Shown one piece after another: positions 1-7,650 of a DNA stretch of 10,034 bases; the first letter of the stretch is position 1; each line of letters opens with the position of its first letter. The notes under the pieces are model-generated. The model was not told where the DNA came from and ran no database searches. It was given only the letters and a program-made list of their open reading frames with translations. The DNA lies in NCBI GenBank assembly GCA_001969505.1, contig LSSK01000722.1:1-10034 (forward strand), given 5' to 3'. Position numbers and translations under genes: made by a program. This stretch comes from Zancudomyces culisetae (lineage: Eukaryota > Kickxellomycota > Harpellomycetes > Harpellales > Legeriomycetaceae).

Positions 1-682
1 GGGCAGCTTCGAAATCCCAAACACTCGCCTCGCCTCCCGCATGCTGGCCCAGTTTGCAGGCGAAGACCTTTCTACCAAGCCCGAAGCCCAGCTGCGGAAA
101 CACATGTCTCGTTTCATGGGGCTGCCAATGTATTTTCTCAAGTTCCACGGTTCTACTAATCCCGACACTGTCATTGAAACCATGCGCCACGCCGTCTATG
201 CCTACGACGTTAAGCACATCATCATTGACAATTTACAGTTCATGATGAGCGTACACGGCCATACCAAGTTTTCTGGCGACAAGTACGATCTCCAGGATGC
301 TGCCGTTGCCTCCTTCCGTCGCTTTGCTACTGAACAGCGCGTCCACATCACTCTAGTCGTCCACATTCGCAAAGAACAGTCCTCTTCCTCGCTCGATCTC
401 AACTCTATATTTGGTTCTGCTAAGACTACTCAGGAAGCTGACAACGTCCTCATGCTACAGAAACTGTCTCGTTCTTCCTCCAAACGCTACCTTGAAGTTC
501 TCAAAAATAGATATGATGGCACTCTTGGTAAAATCTACCTCTCTTATGACAAGGATTCATCCTCAATAAAACAGATTGCAGAACCTCCCCCGAGACAACG
601 CAACGTCAAGCTCATCCGTCCTGCCACTGGACTAGACGAGTTGACTCAACTGCGAATCTCTGAGTCCACTGAGCTATTATAA
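1..682 (+). CDS. TWNK: Mitochondrial replicative DNA helicase Twinkle, C-terminal part (5' end outside window)
   Basis: Twinkle is the hexameric 5'-3' helicase (DnaB/T7 gp4 family) that unwinds mtDNA at the replication fork in the matrix. The frame is open from base 2, so the gene enters from the left and the first ATG (41) is internal: codons before it read GSFEIPNTRLASR, matching the Twinkle GSFEI...RLA helix. About 226 residues are present. Numbered from that ATG they include the Walker B strand HIIIDN (59-64, Asp at 227-229), the LVVHIRKE stretch (105-112; metazoan Twinkle has HPRKE, so Pro is Ile here), the SIFGSAK...QEADNVL block (122-136) and KNRYDG (155-160), whose Arg (509-511) should be the arginine finger. 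Walker A and any primase-like domain lie outside the window. The short polar tail after the RecA fold is unremarkable. The stop is 4 bp from the stop of convergent SNX3. Identification as Twinkle is firm; mitochondrial targeting is inferred from the family. Confidence 0.94.
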   Translation, partial: GSFEIPNTRLASRMLAQFAGEDLSTKPEAQLRKHMSRFMGLPMYFLKFHGSTNPDTVIETMRHAVYAYDVKHIIIDNLQFMMSVHGHTKFSGDKYDLQDAAVASFRRFATEQRVHITLVVHIRKEQSSSSLDLNSIFGSAKTTQEADNVLMLQKLSRSSSKRYLEVLKNRYDGTLGKIYLSYDKDSSSIKQIAEPPPRQRNVKLIRPATGLDELTQLRISESTELL

Positions 683-686
683 TCCT

Positions 687-1252
687 TTATTTATACAACC
701 TTTTTGAAAAATTTGGGTCTTGAATAAACCCTACTAATATTTTGTTACTACCTGTCTGTAATAATGGATGCCCTGCAACTCTATTTTTGTATTTAATTTG
801 ATTTTATTATAATTCCCTTTTTTTATTCTCCCTTATTTTTTTATTATTGTTATGAATAGGTTCAATACAATGTTTACTTACATTTGCAAAAACGTTTCCA
901 GGCCTGCACGTCGAGCCTCAATCACCTCTTCACTAAAACGATTAGTAAACACTTTTCCTGGTAATGGCGGGATATTCACGCCTTTTACTTCTGTCTTCAG
1001 CGTCTCTCGAAACCATTCAAAATCGCTGTATCGGCGCCGCACACTTGAAGTCCGGAATTTGAACGTTGGAATGTTGGTGCGGCACACAATCTCAAAGTCT
1101 GTGTATTTGGTACTGCCATCGTCATGTGTTATCGGATTGGTCACTTCGATTTCCAGGGTGTTTTCTGGTTCGGTGTATAGGTCCTCGGCCGGTACGTCCT
1201 GGATCGCATATCGCGTGCTTTGGCCAAATGGGGTGTCTCTATTTCCACTCAT
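687..1252 (-). CDS. SNX3: Sorting nexin Snx3/Grd19 (PX domain), two exons: complement(687..780, 882..1252)
   Basis: Snx3/Grd19 binds PI3P on endosomes and acts with retromer to return cargo such as late-Golgi proteins to the Golgi. Exon 1 (1252 down to 882) gives residues 1-123 plus two bases of codon 124. Exon 2 (780 down to 687) completes Ile124 and adds 30 residues. The join restores the family sequence [17 protein letters not shown], which is why I reject the 124-residue reading that stops inside the intron. The 154-residue product is close to yeast Snx3 (about 160). PX features visible are [10 protein letters not shown] (72-81, with Arg74/Tyr75 of the PI3P pocket), the PPLPGK loop (95-100, Lys100), RRAGLETF (114-121, with the second phosphate-binding Arg) and HPLLQTG (128-134). 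The acidic, disordered N-terminus and absence of a BAR domain fit the short Snx3 class. The start ATG follows an A-rich context. The gene is convergent with Twinkle. Confidence 0.95.
781..881 (-). other. SNX3 intron, 101 bp, phase 2
   Basis: On the minus strand the intron opens with GTAAGT (881-876) and closes with AAATAG (last base 781). It interrupts the Ile124 codon after two bases. If it is retained, translation ends at a TAA that starts two bases into the intron. No clear CTRAY or TACTAAC branch site lies near the 3' end; CATAAC about 70 nt upstream of the acceptor is the best match, so the branch point is uncertain. Placement rests on the perfect restoration of the Snx3 sequence across the join. 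Confidence 0.93.
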
Positions 1253-1285
1253 TGTGTTTATTCTTGTAAATTGTATTTTTACTTT

Positions 1286-1293
1286 TATTTATA
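1286..1293 (-). promoter_or_regulatory. Possible TATA element upstream of SNX3
   Basis: The minus strand reads TATAAATA 34 bp before the SNX3 ATG. The match to TATAWAWR is good. The spacing is short for a yeast promoter, where the TATA normally lies 40 bp or more before the transcript start, and AT-rich intergenic DNA yields such strings by chance. Confidence 0.25.
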
Positions 1294-1554
1294 TTCCGGA
1301 GTTTTAGCTACTCTTTTTTCCTTTTTTTTTAGTTTTATGGTTTCATATATTGACTTTTTTTTTATCCAGAAATTAAACTATTTAATTTAGCCAATTAGCC
1401 TAGCCATGTGCTATATTATCATGTTTTGCTTTTTACAACACCTGTAAACATTATTCATAAAACTTCCCAATTCCTATCCCCTTGCCAATAATATATCACC
1501 CAATGGTTTTAGAGCTAGATTTTTTTTTTCCAACAACAAAAAAATAATAATGGA

Positions 1555-1758
1555 CTAGTCTGAAAACAGAGCAAAAAGTAGTTGTGATTTGCCCAACACC
1601 CCCTGGGATTTCCATAAAAGATGTAATGTTAAACCGCGAGAATCTCCGTTGCTTTGTGCTATATTGGAAATAACTGAACGGAGTTGTTCGAAATAATCCG
1701 AAAGCCCTCTCTCTCCCTTTTCCTCTTGCGCCGCATTCGTCTTCTTTGCTCCCATCAT
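1555..1758 (-). CDS. Small ORF, 67 codons, unknown; doubtful gene
   Basis: The reading frame runs from ATG at 1758 to TAG at 1555-1557 and encodes 67 residues. I recognise no family. The first half is polar and charged (KGERGLSDYFEQLRSVISNI is compatible with a helix) and the second half is more hydrophobic (LTLHLLWKSQGVLGKSQLLF), without a clear transmembrane span. The patch is visibly less AT-rich than the DNA on either side, which favours real or formerly real coding sequence. It lies on the SNX3 strand about 300 bp upstream of it. No plausible second exon appears between it and SNX3, so if it is the first exon of something larger, that gene is broken. It could equally be a chance ORF. Confidence 0.25.
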   Translation of the reverse strand: MMGAKKTNAAQEEKGERGLSDYFEQLRSVISNIAQSNGDSRGLTLHLLWKSQGVLGKSQLLFALFSD

Positions 1759-1829
1759 CTTAAATACCCGTTTAGAAGCACCATCCTAGCCAAACATTTA
1801 TTCAAAAGTAATGCCCAAGTGTATTTGTG

Positions 1830-1845
1830 CCCCCCCCCTCCCCCC
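1830..1845. repeat. C-rich homopolymer tract (C9 T C6)
   Basis: Nine C, one T and six C stand in otherwise AT-rich DNA; the minus strand is G6AG9. It lies about 610 bp upstream of the ARO8 start. Such a tract can be a zinc-finger target (CCCCT core) or a polymerase-slippage site. Nothing in the sequence decides between these. Confidence 0.7.
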
Positions 1846-2453
1846 AATTGATTATGCTGGCAATTATCTAGTCATTGTTTTAGTTAAATCCCATTAACCA
1901 CCATTACTACCGAAAGCACACATAAACTTGTTTTCCCACCACTTTTTCTGAATGTCAAACCTACCCACAACACGTTCAATTCTACATCTGTTAACCGGGG
2001 GGTAAAAATAAAAAATAAAAAATTCGCTTGATATTCATTTATCTCACACAGTCACATGCTGTTCTATTTCACATTTTGTCATCAACATTTATATGTTACG
2101 AGTTTCAACTCTCACACTTATCGTCCTCCTTAATCACGATCAATCAGCTTCATGGGTTTTTTTTTTCTTCTCTAGCTTTTAACTAATTTTTAGTCCATTC
2201 AATAGAAAATCGTTATGAAAAGTGGTATTTCATTAGTAATCACAGATTTACATAAATACAAGGGCTCTGAGGTTGTGCTTTTTTTTTATCAACGACTTTG
2301 TTTAAATCGTCTTTTTAGGTTTTTATTATTTTATTTTTAAAATTATTTACAAGTATTTACTTATTTTTAATCGCAAGGTGTTACTACACTAATTAATACA
2401 TATATTACTCTACTAAAAGTGATCCATCCACTAAAAACACAAGAAAAAACAGA

Positions 2454-4076
2454 ATGCCATTAGCAAAAACAGAAACACCAGCAGAATCCTCCACTTCTGC
2501 TCCTACATCCAGAGGTTTGGACCTTACCGACTTGATGACTGAGTTAGCAAGAAACCGTAGACCTAGTCCTTTGAAAGGTCTTCTTAAATATTTCTATACC
2601 CCTGGTATTATTTCTTTGAGTGGAGGTAGGTCGTCATCATTATTATTGCTTTGCCTCGTTTCAAATCATATATTTCCTTATCAAGTATTCATCATTTTCA
2701 AAAAATGAATGAAAATGAAAAAGCAAATAACAACAGACACAATAATATATTAAAAAATTGTTTGACTATTATACAAAAAAAAAGGTATGCCCCATCCAAG
2801 CACTTTCCCCTTTGTCGAATTTTCTGCAAAGGTCGTAAAACCGGGTACCCGTGCTCACGCCCAAGAGAACCTTAATGAATGCACGGAAATTTCGGTCAAA
2901 AAGCACATCGAAGATGGCAGCAACGTTGAGTCGCTTGACTCCTTACTCCAATACGGTTCATCTGCTGGGGCCAAGAGTTTGAGCGGATACTTTAACCGCC
3001 ACATGCACAGATACCACACCCCGCAGTATTCCAACATGGAATGTATTATGTCTGTAGGCAGTACTGATGCGCTCAACAAGGTGGCCGATTTGTTTTTGGT
3101 GCGTGGGGATCCTGTTGTTGTATGTCAGTGGACGTATCCTGCGGTAATTGAAACATTTACTGGAGCTGGATACAACATGGTCCCAGTTGACATGGATGAT
3201 GAGGGTATGAATCCTGAGGCACTCGACAGAGTATGCACAGAATGGACTGGTCCACAAAAGCTCAAGGTGGTATATCTGATTCCTACTGGCCAAAACCCAA
3301 CTGGTGCCACAATGTCTGTTCAGCGACGAAAGGATATCTACAGCGTCTGTCAGAAACACAACTTGATAATTATCGAAGATGATCCATACTACTTCCTCCA
3401 GTTTGGTGGCCTTCCAGTTGTTAGCCATGAAGAGCAATCAGAATCTTATTTTGCCAAATTGCCTGGTGTTGAAAACCTGCTGCCTTCACTACTTTCGCTT
3501 GATGTGGATGGTCGTGTAGTACGAATGGATACTTTGAGTAAACTCATCGCGCCAAACACGCGTATTGGCTGGATCACTGGTCAAGACTATTTTATAGACG
3601 CTATTCTTAAAAGCAGCGAGAACACCATCCAGCAACCCAGTGGGTTTTCACAGGGTCTTATTTCTAAACTCTTTAACGATGAGTGGAAGGATGCTGGCTT
3701 TGACGAACATATCCGCTTCCTACAAGTTGACTATATATCAAAGCGTAACTGCATGCTCAATGCGATTGAAAAATACCTTGGAAATAAAGCTGTCTCGGTA
3801 CTTGTTCCCGACAGTGGTATGTTTATCTGGATGAAAATCAACTTGCCTGAACCACACAAATCAACACCTGGAATCGCAGATGTTATATTTGACAAGCTTA
3901 TAGAAAACAAAATACTTTTGGTTTCTGGGTGGCAATGCCATTCATCTCAAGACACCGAGCCTGTCAGAGATTATCCTTATTTCAGATTGGCCTATAGTTT
4001 TGCCACTATTGAGCAAATCGATAGTGGAATCCAGCGCGTTGCTAATACTTTGAAGGGTTTTGGATGTGATCTATAG
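2454..4076 (+). CDS. ARO8: Aro8-type aromatic/2-aminoadipate aminotransferase, two exons: join(2454..2625, 2785..4076)
   Basis: This is a PLP-dependent fold-type I enzyme of the Aro8/KAT II/AADAT group, which moves amino groups between aromatic amino acids (and often 2-aminoadipate or kynurenine) and 2-oxo acids, usually in the cytosol. Exon 1 gives residues 1-57 and one base of Gly58, including the family signature RNRRPSPLK before IISLSGG. Exon 2 continues with MPHPSTFPF. The product is 487 residues; Aro8 is about 500. Catalytic landmarks: phosphate-binding Ser150 (GSTDAL), Tyr175 stacking on PLP, PTGQNPTG (224-231, Asn228), Asp256 and Tyr259 in EDDPYYFLQ, Schiff-base Lys310 in TLSKLIAPNTRIGW (codon 3540-3542) and carboxylate-binding Arg458 in PYFRLAYS. 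All key residues are present, so it should be active. The start ATG follows an A-rich leader and is the first in frame. Assignment to the Aro8 subfamily is strong; substrate preference (Aro8, Aro9 or LysN-like) cannot be read from sequence alone. Confidence 0.94.
2626..2784 (+). other. ARO8 intron, 159 bp, phase 1, with AAG acceptor
   Basis: The intron opens with GTAGGT (2626-2631) and ends AAAG (2781-2784), splitting the second Gly codon of SGG. The acceptor is forced: the exon 2 frame has a TGA at 2763-2765, and the only AG between that and conserved MPHP is 2783-2784. The TTGAC at 2762-2766 could be a CTRAY-like branch site about 19 nt before the acceptor. The length is a multiple of three, but an in-frame TGA at 2706-2708 means the unspliced message is truncated. 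Confidence 0.9.
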
Positions 4077-4613
4077 TTTGTTTGTTTTTTTGGATTAGTT
4101 GCTTGTTTGTCTTGCATGTTGAATTTCAATTGGAATTTTAATGCTTATATAGAATGTGGCATTTGATGTTTGAGTTGGTATTATTGCTATTGAGATATCC
4201 CACGTAGAAAAAGTCTAAAATAACAGCTAAAGTTCATTTTCGATAATACAGGATGTTTTAAATGAAACCCGGTTTGGTCCTGTTTTCAGTTGTGTTTAAA
4301 ATTTTGTTAATTCAGCTACGGAGTTCGATGTTCTTGCTCTGTTCAATCAATATTATTTTTATTTAGTCGCGTTTTTTATTTCTGGGAATTTCTAGTAAGG
4401 TGGTGGTAAAAGTAAATTATAAAGGGTATGCTTAGCCTGGCTTAGTTTGTGATATTGACAAGTAATTTGATAATCCATCAAAGTGATGTGTGTATATGCA
4501 TTTTGAAAAGACATCTTAGCACCTTTAGCTGCACGTTGACTCTTGTAATCTATGAAGCTTTAGCTAAATTTAAAAGAGATAAAGATCTAAGATCAAAAGA
4601 CAAAGCTGGTGGT
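4077..4613. other. Convergent 3' intergenic region, no gene seen
   Basis: ARO8 (+) and the transcription-factor gene (-) both end here, so this stretch should contain both 3' UTRs and cleavage sites. It is T-rich on the ARO8 side and has TATATA-like strings usable as yeast 3'-end efficiency elements. An imperfect inverted repeat around CAATTG lies at 4121-4138. I find no convincing ORF, tRNA or snoRNA boxes. Confidence 0.6.
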
Positions 4614-6674
4614 TCAAGAGCTTGAAAATACCAGATTTAAGAAGGAAGTGATAAAAGTATTGGCATCTTCACGCGACCAAGAGTAGTATTTAAAGGATCT
4701 ATAAACCAGATTTGAGACCTGGATTCGATTCAAGTTATTTTGCTGGTTTACTTCGGGAATTTTATCAAAGTCGTTGAACTTTTTGTTTTTGATTAGCAAA
4801 TATCTCTCGGGGGTGGTGTTGATAAAGCATTTATCTATATACTCAGTGAAAAGGCTAAAAGAGGCAGAAACCTGGATTAAATGGTCGCAGTCTGTAGGGG
4901 TGAGAGAAATTACAGGAAAATCGACATAGTGATTCAAGGAGAGAGTCCTGAAGGCAGTAATGGGATTGGCTAAATGGCAGCAAGTATAGCCTACAGAGGC
5001 AGGAGTGCCCATAATAAACCAAGGATTGATATCAGTTGCGGTAAGAGATGCGTTTGCTAGGATGGTGGGAATCATGTTGGATTTTGTGTTGATACCATGA
5101 TAATACTCTTTTACATTGATGGCTCTTTTAAAAGAATCTACAGCCATTCCTCTATTCATAAACTTGGGTTCAATTTTTGATAAAAATTGAAAGACAAATT
5201 CCAATCCTTCGACAACTTGGCTGTGGTTAGGCAAATCTGTAATATAACTTGCATTAATAAGAGCCGACATTATCCAGTAAACAGAAATATATAGGTTCAA
5301 ATCCATGTATGCAATAGAGATTTTATTGTAGCCCCATTTGAGAATCTTTACACCATTGAGTGCATGATCAATGCACAACATTTTAGCCATCTGAACACGC
5401 CATGGTTCATTTACAAAATACGTTAAATGTGCTATTTCTGTTAAACACAACATGGTAGATGCATTTATCAACACAACAAAAAGATACCACAGTTGGAAAA
5501 GCAAGTTTTTGACAGATGCTTCATCAATTATAAGAAAGTTTGCGTTTTCGTACAGCTGAAGAGTTTGTAGTGTATCTAATGTATACTTTTTCAGCTTTTT
5601 TAAGCTATCACTGGCTAGCTTTGATGTTTCTTTATACTTTTTAAAATCAAGTTGATAGTTTTTCCTAATTAACGAACATCTTTGGTTGCGAAGTGAGCAA
5701 ATCCTGTTGTGCACAGCAAACACCATACATCTTATTTTTGTAATATCTGCGTTTATTCTTCTGCTTTCTTTACTTTTGATCAGCTCACTATTCTGAACTA
5801 AAAATAGTTGTGTTGGCTCTTTATACTCGATTCCATTCCTCCATTCATAATCCCTTTGTGGAAGTTTGTTTGCACTTTTGTAAAGTACACCGTTAAATAT
5901 AAGCTTAGAAAAGCCAAAAATTGCACTGTTGTTGAGATATACCATCCAGAATATTCTCCGTCGAAACTCCATTTCATTTTTTCCCAGTTTGAACCGCTGC
6001 GTGTTTAGTTTTGCATCTGTATCGACTTTGTGCAAGCCAAGAATAATACAAGCATTAAATGACTTTAATAGGTCAGTTTGAGCTACACGATTAAATCTAT
6101 TGCAATTTTTATGTTCGACCAATGCATGGCGACACCATATGTGGTTCATCCGTGGCTTGTTTGATTTATTGTCTAGTGTTTTTCTCACAAAAGTGAGCAT
6201 TCTCTCCAATCTCTTTGTATTCAATGCTTTTGGGATTCTAGAGGAAGGTAGGATCTGTGATCCAAGAATTATAATTGAATAGATCATGTATTTAGGTAGC
6301 CTCAGCTTTTTAATATTTTCAATCAGCATCGGTGTTCTAACCGGTATCATGAGATCTGGCATTACGTATGCACACACTTCTATTGCCTGAACCATAAAAT
6401 CTACAAGTCTTACCAAATGAATCTTAATATTTTTATCATAGTAGGCCTCATAGCTAAAACTTCCATATTCTATTTTTTGCATCAACACATACTCGTATGT
6501 ATCTTCGTATAGTTTATCAAACCCACTACTTTCGCTCCCGCTTGCAATTTTTAGTCTTTTATTGTTCCTTACAACGCCATATATGTTTGTAGTCTTATTG
6601 GCTATACTAATTACAAGATCCCTGACTTTTTTCAAAGTCATCATCCTATTTTTCTTAGCTACAACCTTCCCCAT
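4614..6674 (-). CDS. Fungal-specific transcription-factor-domain protein lacking a Zn2Cys6 cluster
   Basis: The 686-residue intronless product carries the middle homology region (Fungal_trans type, usually an inhibitory/regulatory domain of Zn2Cys6 regulators). The clearest signature is FNACIILGLHK (206-216) followed by KNEMEFRRRIFWMVYLNNSA (232-251) and a proline-bearing KLPQ (270-273), matching the family pattern of a LGLH helix, an E...RRR.FW core and a downstream loop. The whole stretch from about 105 to 480 is helical and hydrophobic. No CX2CX6C pattern exists: the first cysteine is C101. The N-terminus is instead basic (MGKVVAKKNRMMTLKKVR). An in-frame TAG lies 24 bp upstream of the ATG, and no cluster-coding exon is visible in the next kilobase on that strand. 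Either the DNA-binding domain has been lost or this is a domain-only co-regulator. Codons are strongly A/T-ending, unlike Twinkle. The target pathway is unknown; the neighbour ARO8 is not evidence of a link. Confidence 0.82.
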   Translation of the reverse strand: MGKVVAKKNRMMTLKKVRDLVISIANKTTNIYGVVRNNKRLKIASGSESSGFDKLYEDTYEYVLMQKIEYGSFSYEAYYDKNIKIHLVRLVDFMVQAIEVCAYVMPDLMIPVRTPMLIENIKKLRLPKYMIYSIIILGSQILPSSRIPKALNTKRLERMLTFVRKTLDNKSNKPRMNHIWCRHALVEHKNCNRFNRVAQTDLLKSFNACIILGLHKVDTDAKLNTQRFKLGKNEMEFRRRIFWMVYLNNSAIFGFSKLIFNGVLYKSANKLPQRDYEWRNGIEYKEPTQLFLVQNSELIKSKESRRINADITKIRCMVFAVHNRICSLRNQRCSLIRKNYQLDFKKYKETSKLASDSLKKLKKYTLDTLQTLQLYENANFLIIDEASVKNLLFQLWYLFVVLINASTMLCLTEIAHLTYFVNEPWRVQMAKMLCIDHALNGVKILKWGYNKISIAYMDLNLYISVYWIMSALINASYITDLPNHSQVVEGLEFVFQFLSKIEPKFMNRGMAVDSFKRAINVKEYYHGINTKSNMIPTILANASLTATDINPWFIMGTPASVGYTCCHLANPITAFRTLSLNHYVDFPVISLTPTDCDHLIQVSASFSLFTEYIDKCFINTTPERYLLIKNKKFNDFDKIPEVNQQNNLNRIQVSNLVYRSFKYYSWSREDANTFITSFLNLVFSSS

Positions 6675-7650
6675 CCTGTCTTTCCTTATCCACTTGTACT
6701 ATTTGACGCTTTATTGTTTTATCTCTATACCGAGGGTATGATTTTTACTTTTAAAGCTATATCTTCAAGAGTTATTTTTGCTTTGTTACACAAATAATTT
6801 CAGGGTTAAGCGTAAGCTTTAAGAATATTTCTAACGTGCCTTCCATACAAAGGGTTATACGAGAAGTATAAACTGTTGACATTCGAATTATATTGCACGA
6901 CCCTTGGAGGATATGTATATCGTATATATTGAAATAGCACCCTTTTTCAAATTTATCTCTTCTTGAGACTGTGTATTCCAAATAGATATAGTTACTAAAT
7001 TTTTTTTAAAAAAAAAGTTTTATTCTACATTTGTTGAATATTATTACTATTTAAAAATGGTGGGATATAATAACTATTGAAACACACCTTTTTTTTTTAA
7101 TCAGTTATAAATATCTCTTCTAAAATTGGACCCACGCGATTAACAAAAGAAGATAAACCCAAATACATAATACCTTTAACCAGAAAAAATTTTCCCCAAG
7201 AATCAATATCAGTGGGTGTTAGGTTGAAGGAATCGTTCAAGAGAAATCTTGTTGCTATTAATTTCGATTTGTTAGCGATATACTCACTACAGCAAAAAGA
7301 GTAAAATAGTCACCACTTATTCATTCAAAAAAAATTCCGGGTAAATTGGTGTTTAGTGTAAATGCCCTAATATGAACCAATACTGTCGATTATTGTTGGT
7401 CTACACACTCTTCATAGCATCTAATATGTAATTTTGTGAAATCGACTCATAACTTGGTTGCTGAAACGAACATTTCCCCGTTTCATCAGGAAATCATACG
7501 TGATTTTGGATAAGTTGCGAAGTACCATTGGTTCTAATTGGTAACAATAAATTTTTATTTGCAAAACTACTTTTGAGTGACTTTCTAGAACTGCGTGGTA
7601 TCTTTTCTTGTCAAACATTTATCTATTTTCCATTTGCTGCTTTCTTTTGA
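6675..7650. other. AT-rich stretch upstream of the transcription-factor gene, no intact gene
   Basis: The proximal part should be the promoter of the minus-strand regulator. Two modest minus-strand ORFs occur, at 6772-6981 (69 codons) and 7421-7618 (65 codons). Neither has a recognisable motif, and the first has no usable splice join in phase with the regulator. On the plus strand the frame at 7101-7304 and a short frame around 7439-7513 read as protein-like but are interrupted, so either strand could carry decayed coding sequence. Poly-A/T runs are frequent. Confidence 0.5.
7000..7016. repeat. T8A9 palindromic tract
   Basis: Eight T run straight into nine A, giving a near-perfect self-complementary A/T block about 330 bp upstream of the transcription-factor ATG. 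Such tracts exclude nucleosomes and can mark promoters or origins. It may also be plain low-complexity sequence. Confidence 0.6.

Larger units (their letters stand above)
1253..2453. other. Intergenic region between SNX3 (-) and ARO8 (+), presumed divergent promoters
   Basis: The two flanking genes are transcribed away from this 1.2-kb stretch, so it should hold both promoters. It is AT-rich with many poly-T/poly-A runs (for example 1520-1529, 2158-2166, 2280-2287), typical nucleosome-depleted promoter DNA. The exceptions are a more GC-balanced patch at 1555-1758 (a small ORF, listed separately), the C tract at 1830-1845 and a G6 run at 1997-2002. CCCCT, the core of a stress-response element, occurs near 1477 and within the C tract. 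I see no Gcn4 TGACTC site before ARO8, no tRNA box A/B pair and no repeat. Confidence 0.6.

Noticed and set aside
878-1252. SNX3 as a single-exon 124-residue gene.
   Set aside because: The frame ends one codon into a GTAAGT intron, and a second exon restoring [11 protein letters not shown] lies 101 bp downstream.
852-1307. 151-codon plus-strand ORF opposite SNX3.
   Set aside because: It is the antisense shadow of the SNX3 exon; the minus strand carries the conserved PX motifs.
1506-1519. GTTTTAGAGCTAGA followed by T10, identical to the first 14 nt of the engineered Cas9 guide scaffold and ending like a Pol III terminator.
   Set aside because: The rest of the scaffold (loop, anti-repeat, hairpins) is absent and no Pol III promoter boxes precede it. 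A short AT-rich coincidence in an intergenic region is the simplest reading.
3125-3437. Antisense ORFs inside ARO8.
   Set aside because: They are shadows of the conserved aminotransferase reading frame.
2787-4076. ARO8 starting at the ATG at 2787 without an intron.
   Set aside because: The upstream exon encodes the family-conserved RPSPLK and ISLSGG segments in the right order and phase.
6699-6701. AAATAG just before the transcription-factor ATG as a splice acceptor bringing in an upstream DNA-binding exon.
   Set aside because: No upstream minus-strand segment encodes a cysteine cluster, and the one tested donor (GTATGG in the 6772-6981 ORF) does not match the phase.
7421-7618. 65-codon minus-strand ORF as a gene, and its joining to the minus frame ending at 7098.
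   Set aside because: The frames differ, several stops intervene and no splice sites link them; LTPTD shared with the transcription factor is only five residues.
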